A stretch of DNA of 64,000 nt from Salticus scenicus (GCA_963930645.1 OZ005657.1:47324653-47388652); one strand, 5' to 3'; counted from the stretch's first letter, positions 12,085 to 22,913 are shown. Made by a program: numbers and translations. The notes: generated from the sequence alone by a model not told the origin.

Positions 12085-12294
12085 TAGGGACTTTTTTCAA
12101 AAATGAGTTTAATTTAAGGAAAAATTTGGGCTTAAATTTGTTAAATATTTATTTTTTTATTTTATTATTATTATTTTTTTTTATTTAGTTTTTAGCAGAA
12201 ATTGCGTTGGGGATTTTTTGCAAAAAATCCCTGATTTGGGGGAAATTTAAAAGCCTGTTTGGGGAAATTGACTGTCGACCATCTGGCAACTCTG
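11707..12294. mobile_element. hAT-type non-autonomous element
   Basis: Ends CAGTGTTGCCAGA (11707-11719) and TCTGGCAACTCTG (12282-12294) form imperfect TIRs of hAT type. Both flanks are packed with the same subterminal words (TTTTTGGGGAC, TTTGGGGAA), dense at 11735-11845 and again at 12208-12270. The interior is AT-rich, with a ~30-bp T-run at 12050-12080, and non-coding. A clean 8-bp target duplication is not visible (ggcatggc / tcgcatgc). Confidence 0.6.
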
Positions 12295-12408
12295 TCGCAT
12301 GCTTTTGTTGCACCAAACACCAAACAAATACTCGTTTTTTAAATTCATGTTCGTGTTCTGGGTTCTCGATTTCTCTCGTTCTCATCATTGTTCATCAAAG
12401 TAAGGCAT

Positions 12409-14014
12409 ATGAATGAAATGGAGTCGCCTGATACTGATTCTTCTGGAATGACGACTAATGAAATTGATTCTTCGAAAGTAAAAAGCCCCGCTTCTTCAAT
12501 GCCGGCTGAAATGGAATTTTCTGAAATAAAGAATGCAGTGTCTTCCGTGATGTGTGGAGGTGAAAACAATCCGTGTTCGTCGCATACTGCAATGGAGAAT
12601 ACTGCAATAGAAAACATTCCTTCTACGCCAAACTGTGAAGTAGAGGCTTCTGAAAGGAACACACCTTCAATTCCGGCTGAAATAGATTCTTCTGAATTAA
12701 AAAGTCCCCCTTCATTGCTGTGTGACAATGAATGTTTGGAAGTAAAAAATATCCTTGCATCCGTGGTGCTTGAAATAGAGTCGGGGGAAATGAAACATAT
12801 CCCTTCTGCACTGATGGAAATCAGCAAAATAGAAAATAATCCTTCTTCATTACCATCTGAGATGGAAACTGTGTGTTCTTCAGTTTTGTGTGATATGGAA
12901 ACTTCCAGAACTGAAAATTTACCTTCTTCAGTGTCATCTGAAATGAAGACTTTTAAAGCAGAAAACTTACCTTCTTTAATGCTGGCTGAAATAGATTCTT
13001 CTGAATTAAAAAGTCCCCCTTCTTCATTGCTATGTGACAATGAATGTTTGGAAGTAAAAAATATACTTTCATCCGTGGTGCTTGAAATAGAGTCGGGGGA
13101 AATGAAACATATCCCTTCTGCACTGATGGAAATCAGCGAAATAGAAAAAAATCCCCCTTCATTAGCATCTAAGATGGAAACTGTGTCTTCAGTTTTGTCT
13201 GATATGGAAACTTCCAGAACTGAAAATTTACCTTCTTCAGTGTCATCTGAAAGGGAGACTTTTGAAGCAGAAAACTTACCTTCTGCAATGCTGGTTGAAA
13301 CGGAGCCTTTCAAAATCAAAAACTCCACTTCTTTAATTCCAGCTGAAATAGAACCCTGTGAAATAAAGAGTTCTGGAAAGAAAAGGAAGTTTTCAGAAAT
13401 AAAAAGCCTCCCTTCTGTGTCATATGACATCCAGTCTCCTGAAGTAAAAGGTGTTCTTTCTTCCATGCTATGTGATGTGGAGGCTTATGAAAGGGAAAAC
13501 ATCCCTTGTTCGTCTCATACTGTAGAACAAACTTATAAAATGGAAAATATTCCTTCTACATCTCATTGTGAAGTTGAGGCTTCTAGAATTGAAAGTCCTG
13601 CTTCAATGTCAGCTGAAATGAAATCAGAAATGAAAAGCTTCCATTCTTCAATGTATGATATTGAGTGTATTGATATAGAAAGTGTTCTTTCTTCGATGTT
13701 GTGTGAAATTGAGACACATGAAATGGAAAGTAATCAGCGTTCATCACGTACTGGAATAGAGACTTGTAAAATAGAAAACATTCCTTCTACATCACATGAA
13801 GTGGGGGCTTCTGGGATGAAAAGTGATTCTTCTTCATCAACTTGTAAAGTAGAAAACACCCCTTCTTTGTCACGGGAAATGGGAGCTTCAGAAGTGGTAA
13901 ATGAGGAATATAATGAAACACCTTCTGCATTGACTCCAAGATTCCAGAAAATTATTATGTTTGGAGCCTGTGGAAATGTTGGATTGGCTACTTTGAAAGC
14001 TGCTCTAAGATTTG
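12409..14014 (+). CDS. BLVRB-like: Reductase (BLVRB-like), exon 1 with repeat extension
   Basis: First coding exon seen. The ATG at 12409 (a second lies at 12418) is the first in frame after a TAA at 12340. It encodes 535 codons plus one base and ends at a consensus donor, TTTG|GTAAGT (intron from 14015). Residues ~1-510 are an acidic, Ser/Glu-rich array of ~16-residue units (pattern E-I-E-S/T-x-E-M/I-K-S/N-I/L-P-S-S-x-x-C). There is no known domain and no signal peptide; a basic KKRK lies at residues 324-327. Residues ~513 onward (KIIMFGACGNVGLATLKAAL) start a Rossmann fold with GxxGxxG at 519-525, as in NAD(P)H-binding biliverdin-IX-beta/flavin reductases. Those enzymes are cytosolic and about 200 residues long, so the extension is unusual. 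An undetected upstream exon remains possible. Confidence 0.8.
12676..12984 (+). repeat. 309-bp tandem duplication in exon 1, copy 1
   Basis: Begins GCTGAAATAGATTCTTCTG and is followed directly by a near-identical copy at 12985. It holds about six of the ~16-residue units. Several 3-bp and 6-bp indels between copies cancel, keeping frame and total length equal. Confidence 0.85.
12985..13293 (+). repeat. 309-bp tandem duplication in exon 1, copy 2
   Basis: Second copy, in frame (103 codons). The differences are a few substitutions and codon-sized indels, suggesting selection for frame or recent origin. Confidence 0.85.
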
Positions 14015-14033
14015 GTAAGTTAAAATATCATTT

Positions 14034-14300
14034 TATCCACACTAAGGGACAAAAAAAAAAAAAAAGAATACTCTTATTTTTCTTTCAGCAACAGCCAATT
14101 TTATTTTTAAAAATAAGGATGAAACAGTTAGTGATTTTGCTGGATGTTGGATATCTGGAGCTCCTTTTCCTGCTTGATACAGGTATATATCCAACAAAAA
14201 TCACTATCCTTTTCATCCTTATTTTTAGATGTTAAAATTGGTGGTTGCTAAAAAAAAAAAAAGGTCCAAGTGCATTTTTTTTTTTTTTTACCCTTATTGT
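14034..14300. mobile_element. Foldback MITE just inside intron 1
   Basis: Starts about 20 bp after the exon 1 donor. The left end CACTAAGGGACAAAAA and the inverse right end TTTTTACCCTTATTG enclose long imperfect inverted arms (AATAAGGATGAAACAGTTAG / CTATCCTTTTCATCCTTATT). A related left end recurs at 55390. Confidence 0.6.
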
Positions 14301-16300
14301 ATACATTAATAAGTTAATTATTTTTGTAATTTCTTTTTTCTAAGCTGAAATACAAAATCAGATGACTTATAAGGCTTACTTTATATTCTGTGACTGTTTT
14401 ATTCTTAATACAAGGCATGTTGACATAATTTAATAAGACACTTGAGGAAGGGGAGGGGGTTAGAAATAGGTTAGGGCATTTTTGACAAAATTTAAAATAG
14501 GTGGAAATCCACCTATTTTAATCCTAGATAGAAAATTTTCACCCCTGGGAGTCTCTGACCAACTTACTAGTTTGTTTGAATGGTCAAAAATAAAAATGCA
14601 TTCAATTTCCAAGAATTTGGGGGAGGGGGGGGGAGTGTTGAATAGTCCTTTTTTCTGGGCTATGCCCTTGTAAATGAATAATACCCACCAACACCAACAT
14701 TTAAAATTTTGTTCTATTGCATTACTGTATTTTTATTTGCATTCTAAAATAGGGATTTGTTGAATATCAAATTTTATTATTGACATAATTTTTTATTGAA
14801 TTTTTATCAAGATTATATATTTTTATATATATAATGTCAATAAAAGTACAGACATAATTAAATAAATATAATGAACCTTTACCATACTTCATGCTTAGTC
14901 GGAATATTTTTGGCTGGTAGAGGTCAAGACTTACAATTTTTGTAAGTGGCCAGGGGCCACTGAACATGATTAACTCAGTGGCCACTCGTGATTATTTACA
15001 TACCTGATATTCACACACATAATTAAAAATATATATATCTATATATACATATAAAGACATAAAACACATATGATGTGGTCGGAAAATTAAGAAATAGTGG
15101 CCTTTATTGTATTATTTTAATAATAATTAAAAAAATTAAATATTGTTTGAAAATAAATATTTTTTTAAAAACTTTCATACTTCTCGAGCTTAAAATTTTC
15201 AATATCTGAAATGAAAGCAGGTGGGAGAAAGACAAAATTGGCTGAGAAATCAAATCATTGTAAAATGATTCGACTTTTGAGTGAAGATATGATCTCGTTT
15301 GAATTTCCTTTGAGTGTTTATGATTTTATTCTTATTAGTATTTTAAGAGTGAATTTTATAAACATATAGGATAGTTATAGTAGCATATAATGCAACTTTT
15401 AAATGCTATTAATAACTATAGTATTAGAAAGAAGATTTTAAAGTTTTAGTAATGAGGAAAAATATATGGACTTTCGTAGTTAAGTATTAATTTTATTTTG
15501 ATGCAGAAAACAGCAGGCTATAATGATGACACACTAACAAAATAATGTTATTTCTCATACACAATTTGTGTTTTGCAAGGATATTTACTTTGTCTTATTG
15601 AAAGAGAAATACAAAAATTTGATTCATTTAATAAATTTCACATAGTGTGACATCTCCATACGGAAAATAGATGTGATTAGCATTAGAAGAAAACAAAATT
15701 ATTTTGAGTCTGGGGAAAAAGAGGGGGCAAAAAATCTTTTTTGTTATATTATCCGAGATTTAATTATATTAACAGACATGCAATTGCTAAAATGAGAAAT
15801 TAGCTGAAAATTTTTTGCTAACATGATTGTTTGGTTAATTGATCAAACATTAATAATGTCACTTTTAATAAATTAACTCCTAAACAGTTATATATATATT
15901 TATAGCTTTCTATCTACATTGAAAATTTCAGGATTTTTTTCATTAGCACAAAACAATTCTTTAATATCATTGCAATAAGTTTTATATCCACATAAAAACT
16001 TATTAAAATTCCATCTCAACAAGGAAAAAAAAAAAAAAATCAAACAAATATAAAATATGATTTTTATTTATGTACATTAATCATACATATTTAAAAAAAG
16101 CTACAGTAGTTAATTATCAGTTTCTAATATGCATAAAACCAACTGAGTATTAACTTAAATTGATTTAGAAAAAAATTTTCCTACCTGAAAAATTTAGTCT
16201 ACATTTTTTCCCTTATTTAAACATTCAGAATAGATATTAAATACAAATATTTAATTTAATTGAGAAAAAAATAAGTAGATTTATCAAGCTCAGTAATGAA
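14301..16300. other. Intron 1 sequence without recognised elements
   Basis: AT-rich. A small hairpin AGTGGCC-AGG-GGCCACT lies near 14944-14960, with a further AGTGGCCACT at about 14976. G-rich and C-poor runs are present. No exon or transposase motif is seen. Confidence 0.5.
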
Positions 16301-16313
16301 GTTTAAAAATAAT

Positions 16314-16720
16314 TACATATGTGAGAAATATTGAGCACTTCTATCTCTTTATTGTTTCTAGAATTAATCACTGATCATTATCTGGAGATGTGGGGGGGGG
16401 AGTGAAAATTAATTACATGGGTAAGAAATATTGAACTCTTTCAGTTCTACTTCTAGAATCTAACAAACAAGTTCAAAATGAATATTGACATTTATGTTGT
16501 GGATGGAGAAAGACTGGAAAATAAAAATTCTGCAAAACATCTGATCGCCAATCACTAATTGGAGATAAGAAAATGGGGGGAGGGGAAAAAATAATTACAT
16601 GAGCTAGAAATATTTAACAATTCTATTTCTTTATAGATTCTAGAATCTCATTAAGCAAGTTTAAAATGATTATTGACATTTATGTTGTGGTTGAAGAAAG
16701 ATTATGAATGGGGTGGCTTT
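16314..16720. repeat. Degenerate tandem repeat with G-runs
   Basis: AATTACATRxGxxAGAAATATT recurs at about 16311, 16411 and 16591, followed by TCTAGAATCTxA and by TGATTATTGACATTTATGTTGTGG (the last twice, near 16483 and 16669; quoted loosely). G-runs precede the units. Confidence 0.45.
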
Positions 16721-16959
16721 CGTTGCGAATTTAATCGCCGATCGTTAATGGGGTTTCTTTTTTTAAAACGGACGATATCCTCAATTTTTTTTTAAAGCAG
16801 AAGAAGTTAATTTGCAAAATCGTGAAAAAATCGCATGTCCGATTGGCGATTACAGCAATTTCTTTGGATCACCACTTTTTCAAATTAGGGCAACCGCGAA
16901 TCTTGACCTCTATCGGCTGGCCCCCCAGCTCTTCTCAACGACTTTGTCTGTGTTGGAGC

Positions 16960-17410
16960 TCCTAGAATGGTGGTCTTTTATAGTTGTTTTCATAAGTCAG
17001 CATCACATTCGGTTAGGTGCCATTGCTCCGCTGTCGTTGCTCACATCTGGGGTAGTCGCTGTTTCGACGACCTGTCTGTATATTGCATAATTGTAATTAT
17101 TATAATTCGCAAGTTTTTAGTTTGTTCAAAATTTATTTTAATTTCTTCATTATTGAATGATTTGGCTAGCGCTGTATTGATTTTCCCGGTTTTCATATCG
17201 TTTTTATGCTCTTTAATTCTAGTTTTAATTTTTCTTTTTGTTACACTGATGTATGAACCTTGTTTATTGTTTTGACTATTGAAAAGTATTTGGTATATTC
17301 TAGCAGTTTCTAAAGGGGGATGAGGTATTTATCATTACGTATTAATTGAAAAATATTTGGGTTAGGTTTAATAGGGATATTTACACCAACTTTATTTGCA
17401 GTATTTCTAA
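16960..17410 (-). pseudogene. Penelope-like element, GIY-YIG domain remnant
   Basis: On the minus strand the sequence reads NIPIKPNPNIFQ, IRNDK and then VTKRKIKTRIKEHKND, closely matching the intact GIY-YIG segment at 17823-18233. In PLEs this domain is the C-terminal endonuclease that primes insertion. Frame breaks and the lost YIG (YIS) mark it as decayed. It is the outermost of three PLE pieces packed into 1.4 kb. Confidence 0.75.
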
Positions 17411-17445
17411 TTTTTTTTTTTTAATCAAATAAAAGGTAAAGTTTA

Positions 17446-18366
17446 AAATACATTAAAAACATTTAAAACCGTTTAAAATTACCTTACAAGGGCTTTCGAC
17501 TGCCTCCGCAGTCTTCCTCAGGTGTGCTCTAGGGAACACGTTCGTCGGGCTTATCTTTTGCTTTCTTTCTACCTTTCTCCTCTAGGATAGGGTGTCAATT
17601 TCCATTGGCTCAGTGTTGCAAGCGTCGTGATTCGCAATAATTTCGATGTTTTCTCTTTTTGTGGCGTAATGATAATTGTTATAGTGAGCTATTTTGCTGA
17701 AGTTTTTAAAGTCTATTTTAATATTTTCTTTTTGGTTTATTTTTGTTAGTGCTGTTGTTATTTTACCATATTTTATATCATTTTCGTGTTCTTTAATCCG
17801 CGTTTTTATCTTCCGTTTCATCATGCCGAAATTAAACATAAATGTACCGATAAAACCCAATAGTAATATTTTCCAAAGAATTAGAAACGACAAAGACCAA
17901 ATCCATTTTTCAGAAACTGCAGGAATTTACAAAATTAATTACACCAAAGAAGGTAAAACAACAGGATGCTATATCGGCATGACGAAACGGAAGATAAAAA
18001 CGCGGATTAAAGAACACGAAAATGATATAAAATATGGTAAAATAACAACAGCACTAACAAAAATAAACCAAAAAGAAAATATTAAAATAGACTTTAAAAA
18101 CTTCAGCAAAATAGCTCACTATAACAATTATCATTACGCCACAAAAAGAGAAAACGTCGAAATTATTGCAAATCACGACGCTTGCAACACTGAGCCAATG
18201 GAAATTGACGCCGGGTGGCGCCCTATCCTATAGGAGAAAGGTAGAAAGAAAGCAAAAGATACGCCCGACGAACGTGTTCACCAGAGCACACCTGAGGAAG
18301 ACTGCGGAGGCAGTCGAAAGCGCTTGTGAGGTAATTTTAAACGGTTTTAAATGTTTTTAATGTATT
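17446..18366. mobile_element. Head-to-head Penelope-like inverted pair
   Basis: Left arm 17446-17827 is the inverse complement of right arm 17976-18366, with a ~148-bp unique centre. The arms hold PLE C-terminal coding sequence and an end region with a hairpin flanked by CTGAGGA and GAAA (right arm 18292-18319; left arm, minus strand, 17521-17494). Inverted, 5'-truncated tandem arrangements are a known habit of PLE insertions. Arm identity is high, so the rearranged insertion looks comparatively recent. Confidence 0.8.
17823..18233 (+). pseudogene. PLE GIY-YIG endonuclease domain fragment
   Basis: From ATG 17823 the frame reads PKLNINVPIKPNSNIFQ, then GIYKINYTKEGKTTGCYIGM (GIY and YIG core), then TKRKIKTRIKEHENDIKYGK, where the conserved Arg and the later Glu of the nuclease lie, and a histidine-containing C-terminus. 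The reverse transcriptase that should precede it is absent, so this is a 5'-truncated PLE copy. The frame also stays open upstream (17694 on), but that part is the antisense of the left arm and is not protein-like. Confidence 0.8.
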
Positions 18367-18520
18367 TCTAATTTTGTTTGAGGCTCCGCGATCATACGGG
18401 ATGGAAGATGTGAACTTTGAAGGGTTTTTTTGAAAATTGGGTACATTATCAATGGTTTTTAATCTATATGGTTGATAATATACCGAATTTTCATGTTGAT
18501 AAAGAAAATTCATAAAATAC

Positions 18521-19091
18521 TGTAAAAGCACTTATTTTCGTGAGGCAATTTTTGTGATTTTCGCGAGCCCATCGTAATCATGAAAATTTAAGCCTCGCGA
18601 AATACTTTTTTATTTCACCTCAAATAATAATAAAAAATCAGGAAATTTTCACTTACCAAAGTTCACAGGCATGGACGGTCCGAATCCGAGAAAAGCGAAG
18701 GGGGTGGGATGATTACATTTTTGGTGCAAAAGGGGGGGTTCAGAAGTCCCTAGTTTGATAAAGCGTGAGGGGAAAAAAGAGATTGAGAAATGAAACTTGT
18801 TTGAGTTTGAATGCACGTGTTGAGCCAAGGCCAAAGTTGATGTATAAGCACTGTTGTAAGAATGAATTGTTTTCAGAGCGATGGGGAGAGGGGGGGGGGA
18901 ACGAATTTTTCGGAAGTTTCTTAAAATGCCTTATGCAAAACGGGTTCTATATTTAGGCACTTTTTAACTTTAGGATTTTTAACTTTTTGGTTCTATTCAT
19001 ATAAAATTCGCAAAATTTTCAGTTCACAAAATCACCGATATCTTCATTTTCATGAAAATTACGGCTCGTGAAAATAAGTGCTTTTAGAGTA
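18521..19091. mobile_element. MITE with TAAAAGCACTTATTTTCGTG termini
   Basis: The left end (18522) is mirrored by CTCGTGAAAATAAGTGCTTT ending at 19085. Subterminal words with TTCGCGAG/TTCGTGAG repeat on both sides. The interior is non-coding, with G-runs. Confidence 0.6.
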
Positions 19092-19246
19092 TACTTTTGG
19101 GCTAAGCTTTACTATAGGCATCCATTGGCGATTCGTGACTCACTGTTCAACATTTTTTACTAGTAACCTTTTTGTATCGGAAGTTCGTTTAACCGTCTTG
19201 GAACTTTGTTTTTGTGTTAGCCGCTTGTGTGTGTTTATCATATTAC

Positions 19247-20240
19247 TAGCTGGAACCCGTCGAATTCGACGGTCATTTTATTGACTGTAATGTTTCAAAA
19301 ATCGCCGCATCATTATTTAAATTTATATCAAGTTAAAACATCTAATATAATTTACAACATTTCACTTAAAAAAATAAATTCGGAAAAATCCTTATAAATA
19401 GAAATGAACCTTAAATTTGTATGATTTCATATCTTTAACTCGATTTTGTTTGAATTTCTATTTTTAAATAAAAGCATAGCGAAAAAAATAATCAGCAATA
19501 ACAAAAAAAATTACCTCTAACCGAACGAAACTCTGCCTGTGACCCCAGTGCCTGTGGCAGTGTATATGCGGGCCACTAATAACATGAAAAAATTCTCAAA
19601 AATGAACCTTGAACTGAACGAACCTTTGACTCGTGTTTCTGCTGCCTGTGGCAGCGGCACCGTATAGCAGGCATGATACGTAAAATTCCCTTTCCTCCAC
19701 CAGGGGGTGCAGTATGTTGTATACGAACATCACCAATTGCCTTGAATTCCCAAGACTTTTCAAATAAGGTGTCACACGGTGGTGTCAACTGCAAAATCCT
19801 TTAGTTACACTTTCCACCGCCAGGGGGCACAGTGTGTTCTGTACAAACATCACCAACGATCAGGAAACACTAAGACCTTTAAAATAAGGTGCAACATGAT
19901 AGGGTCTACTACAAAATCACCTAGTTCCATTTTTCACCACCAGGGGGTGCACTATATTGTATACAAACATCCCTAATCTTCATGAAATTTCAAGACCTTT
20001 AAAATGATGTGCTACATGTGTGGGTTTAGAACGGATTTCCCCTCTCAAACTAATTTCCCCCTTTTCTCCCCCAAATCTACTTTCCCCCTCTAAAATCGAA
20101 AATTCCAAAATCGCAGAAATTGATTTTTTAGTATTTGAGTCTAGTCCCCTCATGTACAACTTCTTCACCGTGAAATAATTTGGAGCTGAGTTAAGCTCGC
20201 AAACATGTTCTTAACCTCTGTAATTAAGTGCCAATTTAAG
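19247..20240 (+). mobile_element. Retroposon-like repeat with CTAGCTG head, second copy
   Basis: Starts ACTAGCTGGAACCCGTCGAA, like the units at 9236 and 40708. It encloses a short GTGCCTGTGGCAGTGTATATG segment (also at about 41062) and the 120-bp array at 19671-20030. The 3' boundary near 20240 is a guess. Confidence 0.4.
19671..20030 (+). repeat. 120-bp tandem array with CTCF-like core in each unit
   Basis: Three units with an exact 120-bp period: CCACCAGGGGGTGC at 19697-19710, CCGCCAGGGGGCAC at 19817-19830 and CCACCAGGGGGTGC at 19937-19950. Each is followed by a GTATAC/GTACAAACATC block and AAGACCTTTAAAATAAGGTG-like sequence. The core matches the CTCF consensus CCASYAGRKGGC in 11 of 12 positions or better; binding is not shown. 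Confidence 0.75.
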
Positions 20241-20289
20241 AATAGTTTATACTCGTCAAAATTTGACGGCTTAATAACATCTAAATTTA

Positions 20290-20825
20290 CAAATGAAATT
20301 CTCTTACAGCACACCAGCCGAAAACCACTGTTTTATAATAGAATTCGACTCAGTCACTCTTTTTTTTAATATTATAGAAATTTTCATATTATTCAATCAA
20401 AAAACAAAAAAATTAAGTTAAACACTTATGAAATATTTATTTAAAAAAGTCTGATGTATAACAACTCCATGAATTCCTCTACCATCAATTATGCATACTG
20501 TAAACCAAACATGAAACTAACAAACATTTAAACTCTGAAATCTCCTACTTGTATGCAGATTTAAAAGCGAGCAGAGGCTTAATAAAAGGTATATCATATA
20601 GTTAATATTGAAAGTATTTATTTATCTAATTTAAAGTTTAAACTTTTTTTATAGCTTCATTTTTAGAGTTGGTGTAGCCGCTTTCGCGAGGTAACGCCCT
20701 ATGTCATCAGCACCCTGTATGTAAACAGGATTTTGTGCATACAAATCCCCCCCCCCCTTGATCTCAAAGGGGGGGGGATTTTTGTTGTTCTCCTCCACCA
20801 TCGAGACCACAGGTATCTAACATTT
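20290..20825 (+). repeat. Direct tandem duplication, copy 1
   Basis: Runs from the TACAGCACACCA region through CATCAGCACCCTGTATGTAA to a G-run and ATCGAGACCACAGGTATCTA. It pairs with the copy at 20838. Confidence 0.75.
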
Positions 20826-20837
20826 AAAAGTACAACT

Positions 20838-21420
20838 GAAATCTTTTTATAGCACACCACCCGAGAACCATTGTTTTATACTAACTCTTTTAAATGAAGC
20901 TTAAAGTGGGTGCGCTGGTTTTGTATGGAGTTGTCTCTCTACAGTAGAATTTGACACAGTCACTTTTTTAAGATATTTCTAGCAATTTTCATATTATTTA
21001 GTCCAAAAAAAAAAAAGTAAGTTAAACATTTATGAAATATTTATTTAAAAATATCTGATATATAATAACCCCATGAATTCCACTACCATCAATTATGCAT
21101 ACTGTAAACCAAAAGGTGAAAGTTAACAAACATGTAAAAACCCTGAAATCTCCTACTTGCATGCAGATTTAAAAGCAAGCAGAGATTTAATAAAAGGTAT
21201 ATTATTTAGTTAATATTAAAAGTGTTTATTTGTCTAAGTTAAAGTTTAAACTTTTCTTTAAAGCTTTTGATATTTGAAGTTGTTGTAGCCGTTTTCGCGA
21301 GGTGACACCCTCGATCATCAGCACCCTGTATGTAAACAGAATTTTGTGCATACCTGCGATCTCGAAGGGGGGGGGATTTTTGTTGCTCCCCTCCACCATC
21401 GAGACCACGGGTATCTACAA
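20838..21420 (+). repeat. Direct tandem duplication, copy 2
   Basis: Diverged copy of 20290-20825 that includes an extra ~60 bp near 20890-20950. Both copies carry TTAAAAGC-AGCAGAG-TTAATAAAAGG, a TTCGCGAGGT motif and the homopolymer G block before TTTTTGTTG. Confidence 0.75.
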
Positions 21421-22800
21421 AATCTCGTCTAACAATTAACAAAGTTGTTACATCGGAATAGCCAAACAAAATTGACTTTTCGCAGTTATAATATTTTTTT
21501 GTGATGTGACAGACAGAAAATCCCCCACCCCACCCCTTTTCAACCAATACATACATTACATATTATCCAATCTTTGAAAAAGAGGACTAAGGAGACTTTA
21601 AAACATATAAATTACATAAAAAATTTATATGTAAGAAAATATGTGAAAAAGCAACTAATGTATGAATGAATTACGACAATGTTTTCCAATTTGGTCGAAA
21701 GTATTGGCTTAAAGGTTCATAATTTCCTTTTTTGGAAAACAGCAAGGTGTGTAATATATAATTTTTTTTTTCCTTTTTCTTTCACTTTGTGTAAAGTATA
21801 CACTTTTGCATGAGTTCTACAATATTATGTGTAATTCATCTTTTTTTTAGCATTGGAAATTCTGCTTTTAATTTTATTTTTTTACTTTTATTTTTTTTTT
21901 CTGGTTAAATTTTTATTTCTTATTGAAATAAAATTTGCCTAATTCAAATAGACAAAAAACCAATAAAATTTTTAGAACTACTATTCAGTAACAATTAATA
22001 GTTTACCTGATTTTGTTACTTCAAACTGGCCTTTTAAATGTAATACTAACAACTTAATTTTCCATCACTTTTTAGTTTATTCATGCCATTATAATAAACG
22101 TTTAAAGCTAAACCAAATAAATAAGGGGGTAATTGATAAAAAAACTCCTTTGCAATACATATTTAATATGAAAAACTTAGTACATAACACATTTATAATT
22201 ATTAAGCAATCAATTTTTGCGTTTACAGAACAATTTATTTTTTATTTATTTTTGTTTAAATTAATGCTTCTTTTGAAAGCATGAATACACGTGTAAGTGA
22301 TTCGAATCATCAACTTGCCATAGATAAAAAGAAAAAAAAGTGTGATAAATAAGTATCAATGCAAAAACCGTAAATGCAACATTATCTTCTTTTTGTATTA
22401 TATAATCCACTTTAAAAACATTAAAACACTTCTTTATATACAAAATCGAGTGTTTTGTTAATTTTTAGCACGACGTGAACTTTTAAAGTTTTGATTAATC
22501 GAACTTAATAACTGGACAAAGTAAATAAATACCATCAATCATTGAAATAAACACATAATTACAATGCAGAAGAAATGTCAAAATGCATATTGGAATATTT
22601 TAAATAAACGGAATAATTTACACAACGCAGAAGAAAAAGTAAAAAATGCAGTTTTCTGTGCTAAAAGATACGGAATTATACGCAATAACATAGGACACAT
22701 GCAAAAGAGTAAACTTTATACGAAGTGGATGAAATAAAACAAAAGAATCTATACACACCTTGCTGTCTTTTAAATTGCGAAATTGTGAGCTTTATAAGCT
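21421..22800. other. Intron 1 sequence without recognised elements
   Basis: AT-rich, with long T-runs near 21760-21900. No exon or transposase motif. Confidence 0.5.
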
Positions 22801-22809
22801 AATACTTAC

Positions 22810-22873
22810 AATCAAATTGAAGAACGAAATCAATAACAACAATGCGACGATATTCATTGCACGCCGCCGCCAT
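22810..22873 (-). CDS. Possible antisense first exon (weak)
   Basis: On the minus strand an ATG at 22873 in AATGGCGGCGGCGTGC context opens MAAACNEYRRIVVIDFVLQF and meets a consensus donor, GATT|GTAAGTATT, after 64 nt. It sits next to a patch of higher GC with two CCAAT boxes in the same orientation (23179-23216), now separated by the MITE at 22914. No downstream exon was found and the peptide is not recognised. It may be chance. Confidence 0.2.
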
Positions 22874-22913
22874 TAAAATAAACACGAACGAAAACGATGG
22901 TCTTTACGTTTAA

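Noticed and set aside
12345..13466. 373-codon open frame on the minus strand opposite exon 1
   Set aside because: It is the mirror of the repeat-coding exon: the Glu/Ser-rich codons leave few stops on the other strand, and its repetitive Ser/Ile peptide copies the plus-strand periodicity. The plus strand joins a conserved enzyme; this one does not.
14015..14235. Readthrough of exon 1 into the following open frame
   Set aside because: Family homology stops exactly at a GTAAGT donor and resumes at 42821; the extra codons are translated MITE sequence.
17694..17822. Upstream extension of the GIY-YIG open frame
   Set aside because: It is the antisense of the left inverted arm, not part of the nuclease.
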